Shown here in pieces: positions 17,255 to 24,233 of a stretch of DNA of 64,000 nucleotides (position 1 is the first letter of the stretch; each line of letters starts with the position of its first letter). The DNA is taken from the NCBI RefSeq assembly GCF_014656055.1, contig NZ_BNBR01000001.1, forward strand, positions 1,881,165-1,945,164, given 5' to 3'. The notes under the pieces are model-generated. The model was not told the DNA's origin, did not search any database, and saw only the letters and a program-made list of their open reading frames with translations. The position numbers and the translations under genes are program-made. The stretch is from Streptomyces griseosporeus. GTDB lineage: Bacteria; Actinomycetota; Actinomycetes; Streptomycetales; Streptomycetaceae.

Positions 17255-18736
17255 TCAGTCGGCGCAGGTGGTGCCGGGGGCGGGCAGAGAGCGCGTGGTC
17301 AGGTAGCGGTTGGTGGCATCGCGCACGCACTGCGAGAGCAGGAACATGCTGTAGTCGTCGCCTTCGCGGCTGAGGACGACGCTGCCGGGCAGCTGGGCCG
17401 CCATGGCGAGGCCCGCGCTGTGCGGAGCGAGCGCCTGGTGGGTGGACTGAACGATCAGCGCGGGGGGCGCGCCGTGGACGGGGGCCCCGGCCCGGACGGG
17501 CTGAGCGGGGACCGGCCAGCCGAGGCAGCCGGTGAGGGCGGTCCAGGAGCGTACGGCGCCACCCAGGTGCGGGGAGATCCGGTCAAGGTCCTGGCGCAGG
17601 CGGGTGAGCTGGTCGAACGTCGCCACCGGGCGTGCGCTGTCCAGGCAGGCGGGGACGTGGACCTGGACGGGGTCGAGGGTGTCGTCGGGTTCGTAGGTGA
17701 AGTCGGTCGCGTCGCCCGCCTGGGCCTTCACGACGGCCTGGGCGAGGGCGGGCCAGGTGACGCCGGAGAGGGTCAGGTAGTCCTGGGTGGCTGTGCGGAT
17801 GTCCTCGCCGGTCAGTGTCCGGCTGCCGTCGGCGGTGGGGATCGGGGCGCGGTCGGCACGGGCGACGAGGGCGTCGTACTCGGCCGCGGCGTCCTTGCCG
17901 TGCAGGGCGCAGTCCGTGGCTGCCGCGCACCAGGCGGTGAAGCGGTCGAACGCCTCCTCGGCTGTGGCCGCTTCGCGGCGGATGCGTTCGGTGGGCGTGG
18001 TCGTGTCGTCCAGCGCCGTGTCGAGGACCATGGTGCGCAGTCGGCCGGGGTAGAGGTCGGCGTAGGTGCGTCCGAGCAAGGTGCTGTAGTGGATGCCGTA
18101 CCAGTTCAGCTGCTTCTCGCCGAGGCCGGTGCGCACGGCTTCGAAGTCCCGTGCGGTGCTGGTCAGGTCCGTGTGGGCGACCAACGGGCCGTTGTGCCGG
18201 AGGCAGTCGGCGGCGAAGGCGCGGTTGTGGGCCACGAGTGTGTCGAACGCGGCCCGGCTGCCGGGGAAATGGGTGACGCCGGCGGGCTTGAGGGGGAGGG
18301 TGCAGCGGATCGGCGTACTGTGTCCGACTCCGCGCGGGTCGACGGCGACCAGGTCGAAGTCGCGGCTCATGGCGCCGGCGAACGCGGGGAAGCCGATGCG
18401 CAGGGCGAGGCGGAGTTGTTCGATCGAGGATCCGCCGGCTCCGTCGTTGAGCAGGAGGGTGCCCCGGCGGTGGGCCTGGTCGTCGGCGGGGCGGCGGACC
18501 ATGGCGAGGGTGAGGCTGCCGGCGCGTGGGTGGGCGTAGTCGACGGGGACCCGCAGCGTGCCGCACTGCAGTCCCTCGAACTCGGTGTCGGAGCAGGCGG
18601 TCCACTGGATCCGGCTCGCCTGGGTGGTCGGTGTGGCCGGGGTGACCGCCCGGCCCTGGGCCGGGGTGGCGAGGGTGGCCGTGGCGACGACGGTGGCGGT
18701 GAGGATGCGCCGGATGTGGGTGCGCAGTCTGGGCAT
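17255..18736 (-). CDS. Secreted TAP-like alpha/beta-hydrolase with lost catalytic triad
   Basis: A 493-aa protein with an N-terminal signal ('ILTATVVATATLATPAQG'). The fold follows tripeptidyl-aminopeptidase-like hydrolases: 'CGTLRVPVDYAHP', 'DPRGVGHSTPIRC', 'RTYADLYPGRLRTMVLD' and a C-terminal TAP domain ending 'APGTTC'. The key residues are altered. The nucleophile elbow, normally GxSYGT, reads GIHYST (Ser to His). The catalytic-Asp region, normally STHDPATPY, reads STHQALAPH. The catalytic-His region, normally GDGHT, reads GDDYS. The oxyanion loop, normally NPGGPGG, reads NDGAGG. It is therefore probably a non-catalytic member, perhaps a binding protein. It sits 93 bp after the MDR oxidoreductase and shares its orientation, so TetR control from the divergent promoter is plausible. 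Confidence 0.85.
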   Translation of the reverse strand: MPRLRTHIRRILTATVVATATLATPAQGRAVTPATPTTQASRIQWTACSDTEFEGLQCGTLRVPVDYAHPRAGSLTLAMVRRPADDQAHRRGTLLLNDGAGGSSIEQLRLALRIGFPAFAGAMSRDFDLVAVDPRGVGHSTPIRCTLPLKPAGVTHFPGSRAAFDTLVAHNRAFAADCLRHNGPLVAHTDLTSTARDFEAVRTGLGEKQLNWYGIHYSTLLGRTYADLYPGRLRTMVLDTALDDTTTPTERIRREAATAEEAFDRFTAWCAAATDCALHGKDAAAEYDALVARADRAPIPTADGSRTLTGEDIRTATQDYLTLSGVTWPALAQAVVKAQAGDATDFTYEPDDTLDPVQVHVPACLDSARPVATFDQLTRLRQDLDRISPHLGGAVRSWTALTGCLGWPVPAQPVRAGAPVHGAPPALIVQSTHQALAPHSAGLAMAAQLPGSVVLSREGDDYSMFLLSQCVRDATNRYLTTRSLPAPGTTCAD

Positions 18737-18829
18737 GGGGCTGTTCTCCTGGGGACGCGCCTGCGGCGCGTGTGACGAGGGGACCGTGCGGGGAGGGGAC
18801 CGCGGGTACGACGGTGTCCGCGTGGGTCG

Positions 18830-19873
18830 TCAGGGGTGCAGGACGACCTTTCCGGCGACGGTGCCGGACTCGGCCAGGCGCATCGCCTCGGCGGCCTGGG
18901 TGAGGGGCAGTTCGGCGGCGATCCGGGCGGTGATCTCGCCGCGCCGCAGCGCTTCGAAGACCTCGGTGAGGTCGGCGCGCAGCCGGGCCCTGAAGCGGTT
19001 GCGGCTGAGGGCGCGGCCGGCCCAGACGTTGAAGAAGTAGGCGCGGCGGCCGTTGGGCAGCGTGTTCCACAGCCACACCCGGCCGAGCAGCTTGAGCACG
19101 GGCCACTGCTTGGAGCCCTCGTCGTCGCGGGTGGAGGCGCTGCCGTAGGAGACGAGGGTGCCGCCGGGCGCGAGGAGGTGCCAGGAGTCGATGATGCTGC
19201 GGCCTCCGACGTGGTCGAAGACGGCGTCCACTCCGCCCGGGGCCAGCTCGCGGACACGAGCGGGGATGTCCTCGGTGCGGTAGTCGACCGGAGTCACCCC
19301 CTGTGCGCGCAGGGCGTCGTGATGGCGGGCGGAAGCCGTGCCGATCACGTGCGCGCCCGCGGCGCGGGCGAGTTGGACCAGGACCGAGCCGACTCCCCCG
19401 TTGGCGCCGTGCACCAGGACGGTCTGCCCGGCTCGCACGCGGGCCTTGCGGTGCAGCATCTGCCAGGCCGTGATGCCGTTGATCACCACGGTTTCCGCCT
19501 CCGCCGCGCCGATCCCGTCCGGCACCGGCACCACATCGGCGGCGTCGACGACCACGTGGCTGGCCCAGCCGCCGACCTTCAGCAGTGCGGCCACCCGGGT
19601 GCCGGCCAGGCCCGCGGGGACACCGTCGCCGGTCGCCGAAACGGTGCCGACGAGGTCGTATCCGGGGACGAACGGGAAGGGCGGCTGGTCGTAGTAGCGG
19701 CCCCGGCGCATCTGCTGCTCGGCGAAGGACACACCCGTCGCCTCCATCCGCACGACGACCTGGCCCGGAGCGGGGCTCGGGACCGCCCCCTGCCGTATCT
19801 GCAGGCCCTCGGGCTCCACCTTGCCCGGCAGCACGACCTCGACCATCGCTCCAGCGTTCATCACGACCTCCAT
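18830..19873 (-). CDS. MDR-family quinone-oxidoreductase-like zinc-independent dehydrogenase
   Basis: A 347-aa medium-chain dehydrogenase/reductase. The N-terminal GroES-like part contains 'ATGVSFAEQQMRRG' and 'PFVPGYDLVGTV'. The cofactor domain has 'VLVHGANGGVGSVLVQLA' (about 150-167), the NADP(H) loop of quinone oxidoreductase-type members. Zinc-binding Cys/His residues are absent. The usual start is ATG 19873 with GGGAG upstream; ATG at residue 5 is possible. It is transcribed away from the TetR gene with a 176-bp shared upstream region, a standard layout for an oxidoreductase under its own TetR regulator, probably responding to a reactive small molecule. The first two downstream genes may be in the same transcript. 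Confidence 0.9.
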   Translation of the reverse strand: MEVVMNAGAMVEVVLPGKVEPEGLQIRQGAVPSPAPGQVVVRMEATGVSFAEQQMRRGRYYDQPPFPFVPGYDLVGTVSATGDGVPAGLAGTRVAALLKVGGWASHVVVDAADVVPVPDGIGAAEAETVVINGITAWQMLHRKARVRAGQTVLVHGANGGVGSVLVQLARAAGAHVIGTASARHHDALRAQGVTPVDYRTEDIPARVRELAPGGVDAVFDHVGGRSIIDSWHLLAPGGTLVSYGSASTRDDEGSKQWPVLKLLGRVWLWNTLPNGRRAYFFNVWAGRALSRNRFRARLRADLTEVFEALRRGEITARIAAELPLTQAAEAMRLAESGTVAGKVVLHP

Positions 19874-20049
19874 CGACTCCCACCAGCTGTTGTTAGCGGG
19901 TGGCGCTTTCGTTAGAAGTTATAACTGACCTCACGCGTGACGGTCAAGAACGTTCGTAATAGGCTCTAACCAAGGGGCCGCACCGGGCGCCTCTACCGGC
20001 TTCAGCTCCACCTTCAGCAGCCGGTGATCAACAGATGAAGGGACAGCCC
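19874..20049. promoter_or_regulatory. Divergent promoter region with candidate TetR operator
   Basis: This is the shared upstream region of the MDR gene (minus) and the TetR gene (plus). It is the most AT-rich stretch nearby and contains GTTAGAAGTTATAAC (19911-19925), whose GTTATAAC core is a perfect palindrome. A CTAAC (19956-19960) facing GTTAG lies further on. I take it as the likely operator and overlapping promoters; individual -10/-35 boxes could not be fixed. Confidence 0.5.
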
Positions 20050-20715
20050 ATGACCGTCGCGGACAAGGCGACACCACGCGAGCGCTACCGCGCCCAGGTG
20101 CGGGCCGAGATCAAGCAGCGCGCCTGGGACCAGATCGCCACCGCCGGCGCACCGGGACTGTCACTGAACGCCATCGCCAAGCAGATGGGCATGAGCGGCC
20201 CCGCGCTCTACCGGTACTTCGCCAGTCGGGACGAGCTGATCACCGAGCTGGTCCGGGACGCCTACCGCAGCCTCGCCGACACCATCCGCGCCGCCGCCGC
20301 GTCGGGAGCGGATCTGGCGGGCCTGGGACAGGCGCTGCGCGCCTGGGCGCTGGACGACCCCCAGCGCTACTTCCTCGTCTACGGCACACCGGTCCCCGGC
20401 TACCACGCGCCCGACGACATCACCCTGATCGCCTCAGAGATCATGGATGCCCTGCTGAACGCCGCTCAGCCGGCCGGCGCAGCCGCGGACACCCCTCCCG
20501 ACGACGACCCCGACACCCCCCTGGAAGCACACCTCGCCCAGCACCGGCAGTGGGCGGCCGACCACCCGGCGCCGCCCGCCGCCCTGCGCCGCGCGCTGCG
20601 CTTCTGGACCCGCCTGCACGGCATCCTCTCGTTGGAGCTGGCAGGCCACTTCAACGGCATGGGCTTCGACCCGGTCGAACTGTACGAGAGCGAACTGCGG
20701 CATCTGACCCGGTGA
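20050..20715 (+). CDS. TetR-family transcriptional regulator with WHG-type C-terminal domain
   Basis: A 221-aa regulator. ATG 20050 is chosen because GAAGGGA lies 6-7 bases before it; ATG 20035 has no such site. The N-terminal helix-turn-helix is clear: 'LSLNAIAKQMGMSGPALYRYFASRDELITELV' is the TetR signature. The C-terminal ligand domain has 'YRSLADTI', 'LRAWALDDPQRYFLVYGTPVPGY' and 'RLHGILSLELAGHFNGMG', matching the WHG-type domain of this family. It probably represses the divergent oxidoreductase cluster and itself through the palindrome in the shared region. A hairpin about 100 bp after the stop likely ends its transcript. Confidence 0.92.
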   Translation: MTVADKATPRERYRAQVRAEIKQRAWDQIATAGAPGLSLNAIAKQMGMSGPALYRYFASRDELITELVRDAYRSLADTIRAAAASGADLAGLGQALRAWALDDPQRYFLVYGTPVPGYHAPDDITLIASEIMDALLNAAQPAGAAADTPPDDDPDTPLEAHLAQHRQWAADHPAPPAALRRALRFWTRLHGILSLELAGHFNGMGFDPVELYESELRHLTR

Positions 20716-20815
20716 GCGGCGGCCACGCGCCGCATGATGGAGGCCGAAGGGCCGCCGGATCCGTATGCCGCTCAGCCGCATAGACGGCCGAGGGTCTTCG
20801 GACGCACCGGATTCT

Positions 20816-20849
20816 GACGCCTGGCTCCGGCTGCTCACGGCCAGGCGTC
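20816..20849 (+). terminator. Hairpin after the tetR gene
   Basis: GACGCCTGGC (20816-20825) and GCCAGGCGTC (20840-20849) form a perfect 10-bp stem with a 14-base loop, about 100 bp after the TetR stop. It is a plausible intrinsic terminator and also marks the left chromosomal flank of the island. Confidence 0.6.
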
Positions 20850-20909
20850 GGAAGCGCTCCCCTTCGAACGGTGTGGGCGACTAAGTGGGCGCGCACACGG
20901 AACCGCAGG

Positions 20910-20980
20910 TCAAGAGCCCTTCGCGGCCGGTTCGAGAATCGCCACGCACTCCACGTGGTGCGTCATCGGAAGCAGGTTGC
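20910..20980 (-). pseudogene. C-terminal remnant of TrmA/RumA-type RNA methyltransferase (left island junction)
   Basis: On the minus strand this stretch reads NLLPMTHHVECVAILEPAAK followed by GS and a stop (20910-20912). It is nearly the same as the end of the intact RNA methyltransferase at 57022 (DLFPMTHHVECVAVLEP...). The coding match stops at about 20980, and nothing upstream of it continues the gene. Homology also runs about 10 bases past the stop (GGAACC-GCAGGTCA in both). It is best read as the displaced 3' end of the gene left behind when an element inserted there and brought its own copy of the end. Confidence 0.8.
20940..20971. repeat. attL-like direct repeat (partner at 57052-57083)
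   Basis: A 32-base block matching 57052-57083 at 30 of 32 positions; the first 15 bases, CGCCACGCACTCCAC, are identical. It falls inside the methyltransferase 3' remnant, and the two copies bracket the defence-gene region. I interpret it as the left attachment site. No integrase gene was found, so the element would be a remnant or mobilised in trans. Confidence 0.65.
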
Positions 20981-21248
20981 ACGAGAGAGATTCGAAAAAC
21001 AGCCAGGTCAGAAGGTGTCTCTCGGCCCTTCGAGAGGCTAGTAGATCCTCGGAGCGTCAAACGAGCGTCATGACCAGTGCATGCGCCGGCCTCTCCTTCC
21101 CACACCTGCTGATATTGCACAGAGCGACGCCGGTCTGGCCGGGTGAGGCCGAGCACACTTCGAGCACTTCGCGATCAAGCGCAAGACCGTCACCGGCCTC
21201 GTCGACCGGCTCCCCGCATCCCGCCGGAGCTACCCGGGCACTCGGACC

Positions 21249-21360
21249 GCCGATTTTGAGGCCCTTCGTGCACATCGCGCTCCCTCAGCCCCGACGACCC
21301 TTGCGAGCGGGGTGGAGACGAACTGCTCGGCCGGACCGGGGAGGGCGGGATGGGACGGGC
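21249..21360 (+). pseudogene. Degenerate start of a Ser/Thr protein kinase gene
   Basis: From a TGAGGCC ribosome-site-like stretch and GTGCACATCGC (21267) onward, this DNA aligns with the start of the intact kinase at 28199. After one base shift it reads DDPCERGGDELLGRTGEGGM, versus DDPAELGGYELLGRIGQGGM in the intact gene. The match ends near 21355 and no kinase body follows. It is a frameshifted, truncated relic of a paralogous kinase. Confidence 0.7.
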
Positions 21361-21428
21361 GGCGACTCCCAAGGCTCCCGGCAGCGATTGGACCGTGGTC
21401 CAAACCAGGGATTGGCCCGAGGTTATTC

Positions 21429-21456
21429 CCCTATGGTCGGAGGGCCGGCCATAGGG
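21429..21456 (-). terminator. Hairpin just after the GmrSD-AlbA gene
   Basis: CCCTATGG (21429-21436) pairs with CCATAGGG (21449-21456), and the stem extends inwards by a T-G wobble and three more pairs around an AGGG loop. It begins 5 bases beyond the stop of the minus-strand gene at 21461, an ideal terminator position. Confidence 0.65.
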
Positions 21457-21460
21457 ACGC

Positions 21461-23737
21461 TCATCCCCAGTGCTCCTCCTGGTAACGCAGGAGGTCATCG
21501 CCGTGGAGTTGCTTGGTGGCGTTGCCGACCCGGACCCAGAAGTCGGTGGCTCCGTTACCGCCCTTGGCGGGCTTGGCGAACACAGGCTTACCTGCCGCAG
21601 CAACGCTGATCTGGCAGACGACCTTGCCGGAAATCTCGGGGAAGCGTACGCGGACGGTGGTCGCTGTCGGGGCCGACAGGCTGCTGTCGAGGAGTTGGCG
21701 TACGAAGAGCTCATACCCGTCGACGCTGGCCTGGGACTCCAGAGTGGTGAGGTCGTTCTCGATGCCGAGGACGGTTCCGTCGTCGGCGACACCGATGAAC
21801 AGGTTTCCGCCCTCGCCGTTGAGGAAGCCGCAGACGGCCTTGACGATATTGTGCCGTAGGGACTTGTCGGCCTGTTGGGTGTGCACGTTCCAGCGAGCGC
21901 TGGCCTTGAACTCGGTGCCCTGGGACTCGCCGGCGGCGATCATGTCGGCCGGGGTGGTTGGGACGTACGCGGGGCGTTCCCCTGTGAGGGTTTCGAACGC
22001 TTCCCGCACGACCTTGGCGATGAGCTGGCGTCGCCGTTCCAGGAAGGTGAAATAGTCGAGCTGCTGCCAGCCGACGGGGAGTGCGTGCCACCGCACCTGC
22101 CGCTCAAGCACCATCGGGTCCATCGCGTCCGTGATTCTCGGCCAGTAATCATGTGGTGCGTCGGTGTTGGACGGTTCGTCTGCCGGCCACGTCACATAGG
22201 CCATGTTGGCGATGGCATTGACTTGGCGTCGGTCGGTGATGCCAAATCTGGCGAGCACCTTGCGGTGGAACAGGTTGTCTCGGTCGACAGCCTTGGCGGG
22301 CTGGACCGAAGGGTCCAGCAGATCACGGATTCGCTGGTTCCCAAAGAGCAGCTCGGCGTCAAGGATGTTGAGCGCCGCCTGGTAGGCGAACAGCACCGGT
22401 GAACGCGACGAGGATGTGTCCAGCCGGTTCGGCAGGGAGATGTCCCAGTAGTCGCCGGTGAAGTTCGCTGCGATGATCCGGTCGAGTTCCGCAGTAAAGG
22501 CTCGGCCGTCGCCTGGCGGCAGATTACCGATCCGTCCCAGGTCGAACTCCATCTGCGACTCGGGCGAGTTGGAGTACCGACCGGTGGTGTGCGCCATGAA
22601 GAACCACCGTCCGATCACGGGACGGAGTTCATCGACCGTCAGTCCGAAGTCGTGGCGCCCGATCAGCCAGATCGCGTAGCTGTACAGAAGGGCGTTGTCG
22701 GAGGTGATCATCTTCCGACTGCGGAAGCCGGCCGCCGTGACGCACTGGAAGAACTCGTGCCAGCTGGCCAGGTCCAGGACCTTTGTGTGTGCTTGGGCGA
22801 GCCGGTCGAACTGCTCCTGCCGTCGAGCGGCGGTGACCTTGCCGGTTTCGAGGTCCTTTCCTCGCAGGACGCTGTAGACGTGCTGCAGCCGGGCGCGCCG
22901 GAAGGCAACAGCAACGGCTACGCGCAGCAGTTGGTCAGGACTGGGGTCCAGGAAGGCGTTTCGAGGGCTTGGCCCGGGAGGTCCTGCGACCACCGCACCA
23001 CGACAGAAATCTTCGAGCTGACGGCGGCCCTTCTCCCAGTGCACTGACATCAGGGTGAGGATGAAGTCGGACTGGTTGAGCTTCACGCCCTCGGAGTTGA
23101 TGCGCACGAAGATGTCGGCGACCTGCTCCTCGCTGGCCGAGGCACCCAGCTCCACAACCTGGAAGCGGAACTCGTGCAGGTCCCGAACCCTGTCTACGCG
23201 TTCTTCGAGCTCATCCTTGGCAGCGTCCGACAGGGGTTCGCCGCTGGCCTGTTCGAGCCGTTGGAAGAACTGCCGGACAGTGGGCTTGTAACCACCTTGG
23301 GCCCAGAGCGCGGTGATGTCCGGAATGAAGTGGGCGTTACGCTCGATCGCCGCGTCCGTGACCTCGAACGTCTGATCCTCCGGATGGAACGCGATACGAA
23401 CGTTGATCTCGTCGAAAGACTTAGTGACGATCTTGTGTCCGGTGAGGACAGCGAACAGGGCCGTGAGCCGCTGCTGCCCGTCAACGACCAACAACTGCGG
23501 TGCGCGATCACCGACTTCCGTCCCGATCTGCCGTGTCCCCACCTCAGCGCCGGTCTCCCAGAACATCAGGGTGCCGATCGGGTAGCCCCGATACATCGAG
23601 TCGAAGAGATCGCGGGTCTTTGCCGCAGACCAGACGAAGGGGCGCTGAATGTCTGGTAATCCGATACGACCGCCTTCGATGTTCTCAATCAGGTGCCGGA
23701 GCGTGTAGCCAGTGTCGCGATACAGAGTGGGGGGCAC
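21461..23737 (-). CDS. GmrSD-type DUF262 nuclease fused to AlbA_2/Schlafen-like domain
   Basis: A 758-aa protein. The first 300 residues are a DUF262 (GmrS-like, ParB-fold) module: 'GLPDIQRPFVWS' (26-37), 'DSMYRGYPIGTLMFWE' and the hallmark 'VVDGQQRLTAL' with DGQQR at 86-90, then 'IFVRINSEGVKLNQSDF'. DUF262 proteins are NTP-dependent type IV restriction enzymes that act on modified phage DNA. The middle (300-570) is helical. The C-terminus (about 590-758) is an AlbA_2 module: 'ESQGTEFKASARWN', 'AVCGFLNGEGGNLFIGVADDG' and 'DGYELFVRQLL'. This fold, shared with Schlafen proteins, binds or cleaves nucleic acid. The canonical GmrD HNH part (DUF1524) is not seen, so AlbA_2 may replace it. Codon 27 is a rare TTA (23657-23659). 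Third-base GC is visibly lower than in the flanking core genes. Confidence 0.85.
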   Translation of the reverse strand: MPPTLYRDTGYTLRHLIENIEGGRIGLPDIQRPFVWSAAKTRDLFDSMYRGYPIGTLMFWETGAEVGTRQIGTEVGDRAPQLLVVDGQQRLTALFAVLTGHKIVTKSFDEINVRIAFHPEDQTFEVTDAAIERNAHFIPDITALWAQGGYKPTVRQFFQRLEQASGEPLSDAAKDELEERVDRVRDLHEFRFQVVELGASASEEQVADIFVRINSEGVKLNQSDFILTLMSVHWEKGRRQLEDFCRGAVVAGPPGPSPRNAFLDPSPDQLLRVAVAVAFRRARLQHVYSVLRGKDLETGKVTAARRQEQFDRLAQAHTKVLDLASWHEFFQCVTAAGFRSRKMITSDNALLYSYAIWLIGRHDFGLTVDELRPVIGRWFFMAHTTGRYSNSPESQMEFDLGRIGNLPPGDGRAFTAELDRIIAANFTGDYWDISLPNRLDTSSSRSPVLFAYQAALNILDAELLFGNQRIRDLLDPSVQPAKAVDRDNLFHRKVLARFGITDRRQVNAIANMAYVTWPADEPSNTDAPHDYWPRITDAMDPMVLERQVRWHALPVGWQQLDYFTFLERRRQLIAKVVREAFETLTGERPAYVPTTPADMIAAGESQGTEFKASARWNVHTQQADKSLRHNIVKAVCGFLNGEGGNLFIGVADDGTVLGIENDLTTLESQASVDGYELFVRQLLDSSLSAPTATTVRVRFPEISGKVVCQISVAAAGKPVFAKPAKGGNGATDFWVRVGNATKQLHGDDLLRYQEEHWG

Positions 23738-24233
23738 AGCCGAGGGCTCCTAACGTCTGAGGGCAACTGGTAGGCGGAAGCGGTCATGGCGTGGGAACAG
23801 CATCAGGTTAGCCTGCGTCACCCTGACCGAGCAGCGCCGCTTCAGTCCCGGGGTGCGGCTGGCCGACTCGCTCGCCTCTGGAGGAAGGAATGCCGCAGGG
23901 CGGTAAACAGGCTGGCACTGGAACCCTTTGACGCCCCCGAGATCGTCACCGCCGACACAGACGGGCTGCACGAGCTGGTCAGCCCGCACGTGACGGGTTC
24001 CTCACAGAGGCTGGTGGCCGGCGAGGGCACTGGTCGCCAACGGCCACTCGTATCCAGACCGGCTCTACCTCATCGACAGCTGGGAGCGCATCCGGGCCCA
24101 AGGACGCCGGATCGTTCTGCGTGGCCGGCAAGCGCTCGCCGACGTCTGGAAAGGGGGGCTCCGCCGGGTCCGTGGCTCAGGCAGTAGTCCCGTGGACGAT
24201 CAGGTGGGCACTGCCCCGTAAGGACTGTGGGCC
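23738..24233. other. 496-bp gene-poor gap with an orphan coding fragment
   Basis: There is no complete gene. The plus-strand frame 24027-24221 looks coding by its G/C third positions and reads ALVANGHSYPDRLYLIDSW, ending in a stop at 24219. It has no start, and an adjacent frame (about 23914-24026) reads LEPFDAPEIVTADTDG. Together they look like a frameshifted relic of an unidentified gene. GCCTGCGTCACCC at about 23811 also occurs at about 28096. Confidence 0.5.

Larger units (their letters stand above)
20981..21460. other. Left island edge: non-coding debris
   Basis: There is no intact gene here. It contains TTCGAAAAA at 20991 and an 18-base motif at 21053-21070 that recurs at the right edge. 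A short frame near 21150 reads FAIKRKTVTGLVDRL, unidentified. Also present are the kinase-start remnant and the terminator of the next gene. The mixture of fragments fits repeated insertion and deletion at an island end. Confidence 0.6.

Noticed and set aside
15944..18775. 943-codon plus-strand open frame across the CU044, SnoaL and TAP region
   Set aside because: It spans several real genes on both strands and runs through the 23-bp terminator hairpin; no domain is recognisable.
21073..21250. Integrase or transposase remnant at the left edge
   Set aside because: A short frame (FAIKRKTVTGLVDRL) caught the eye, but it is too short and I cannot assign it to a recombinase family.
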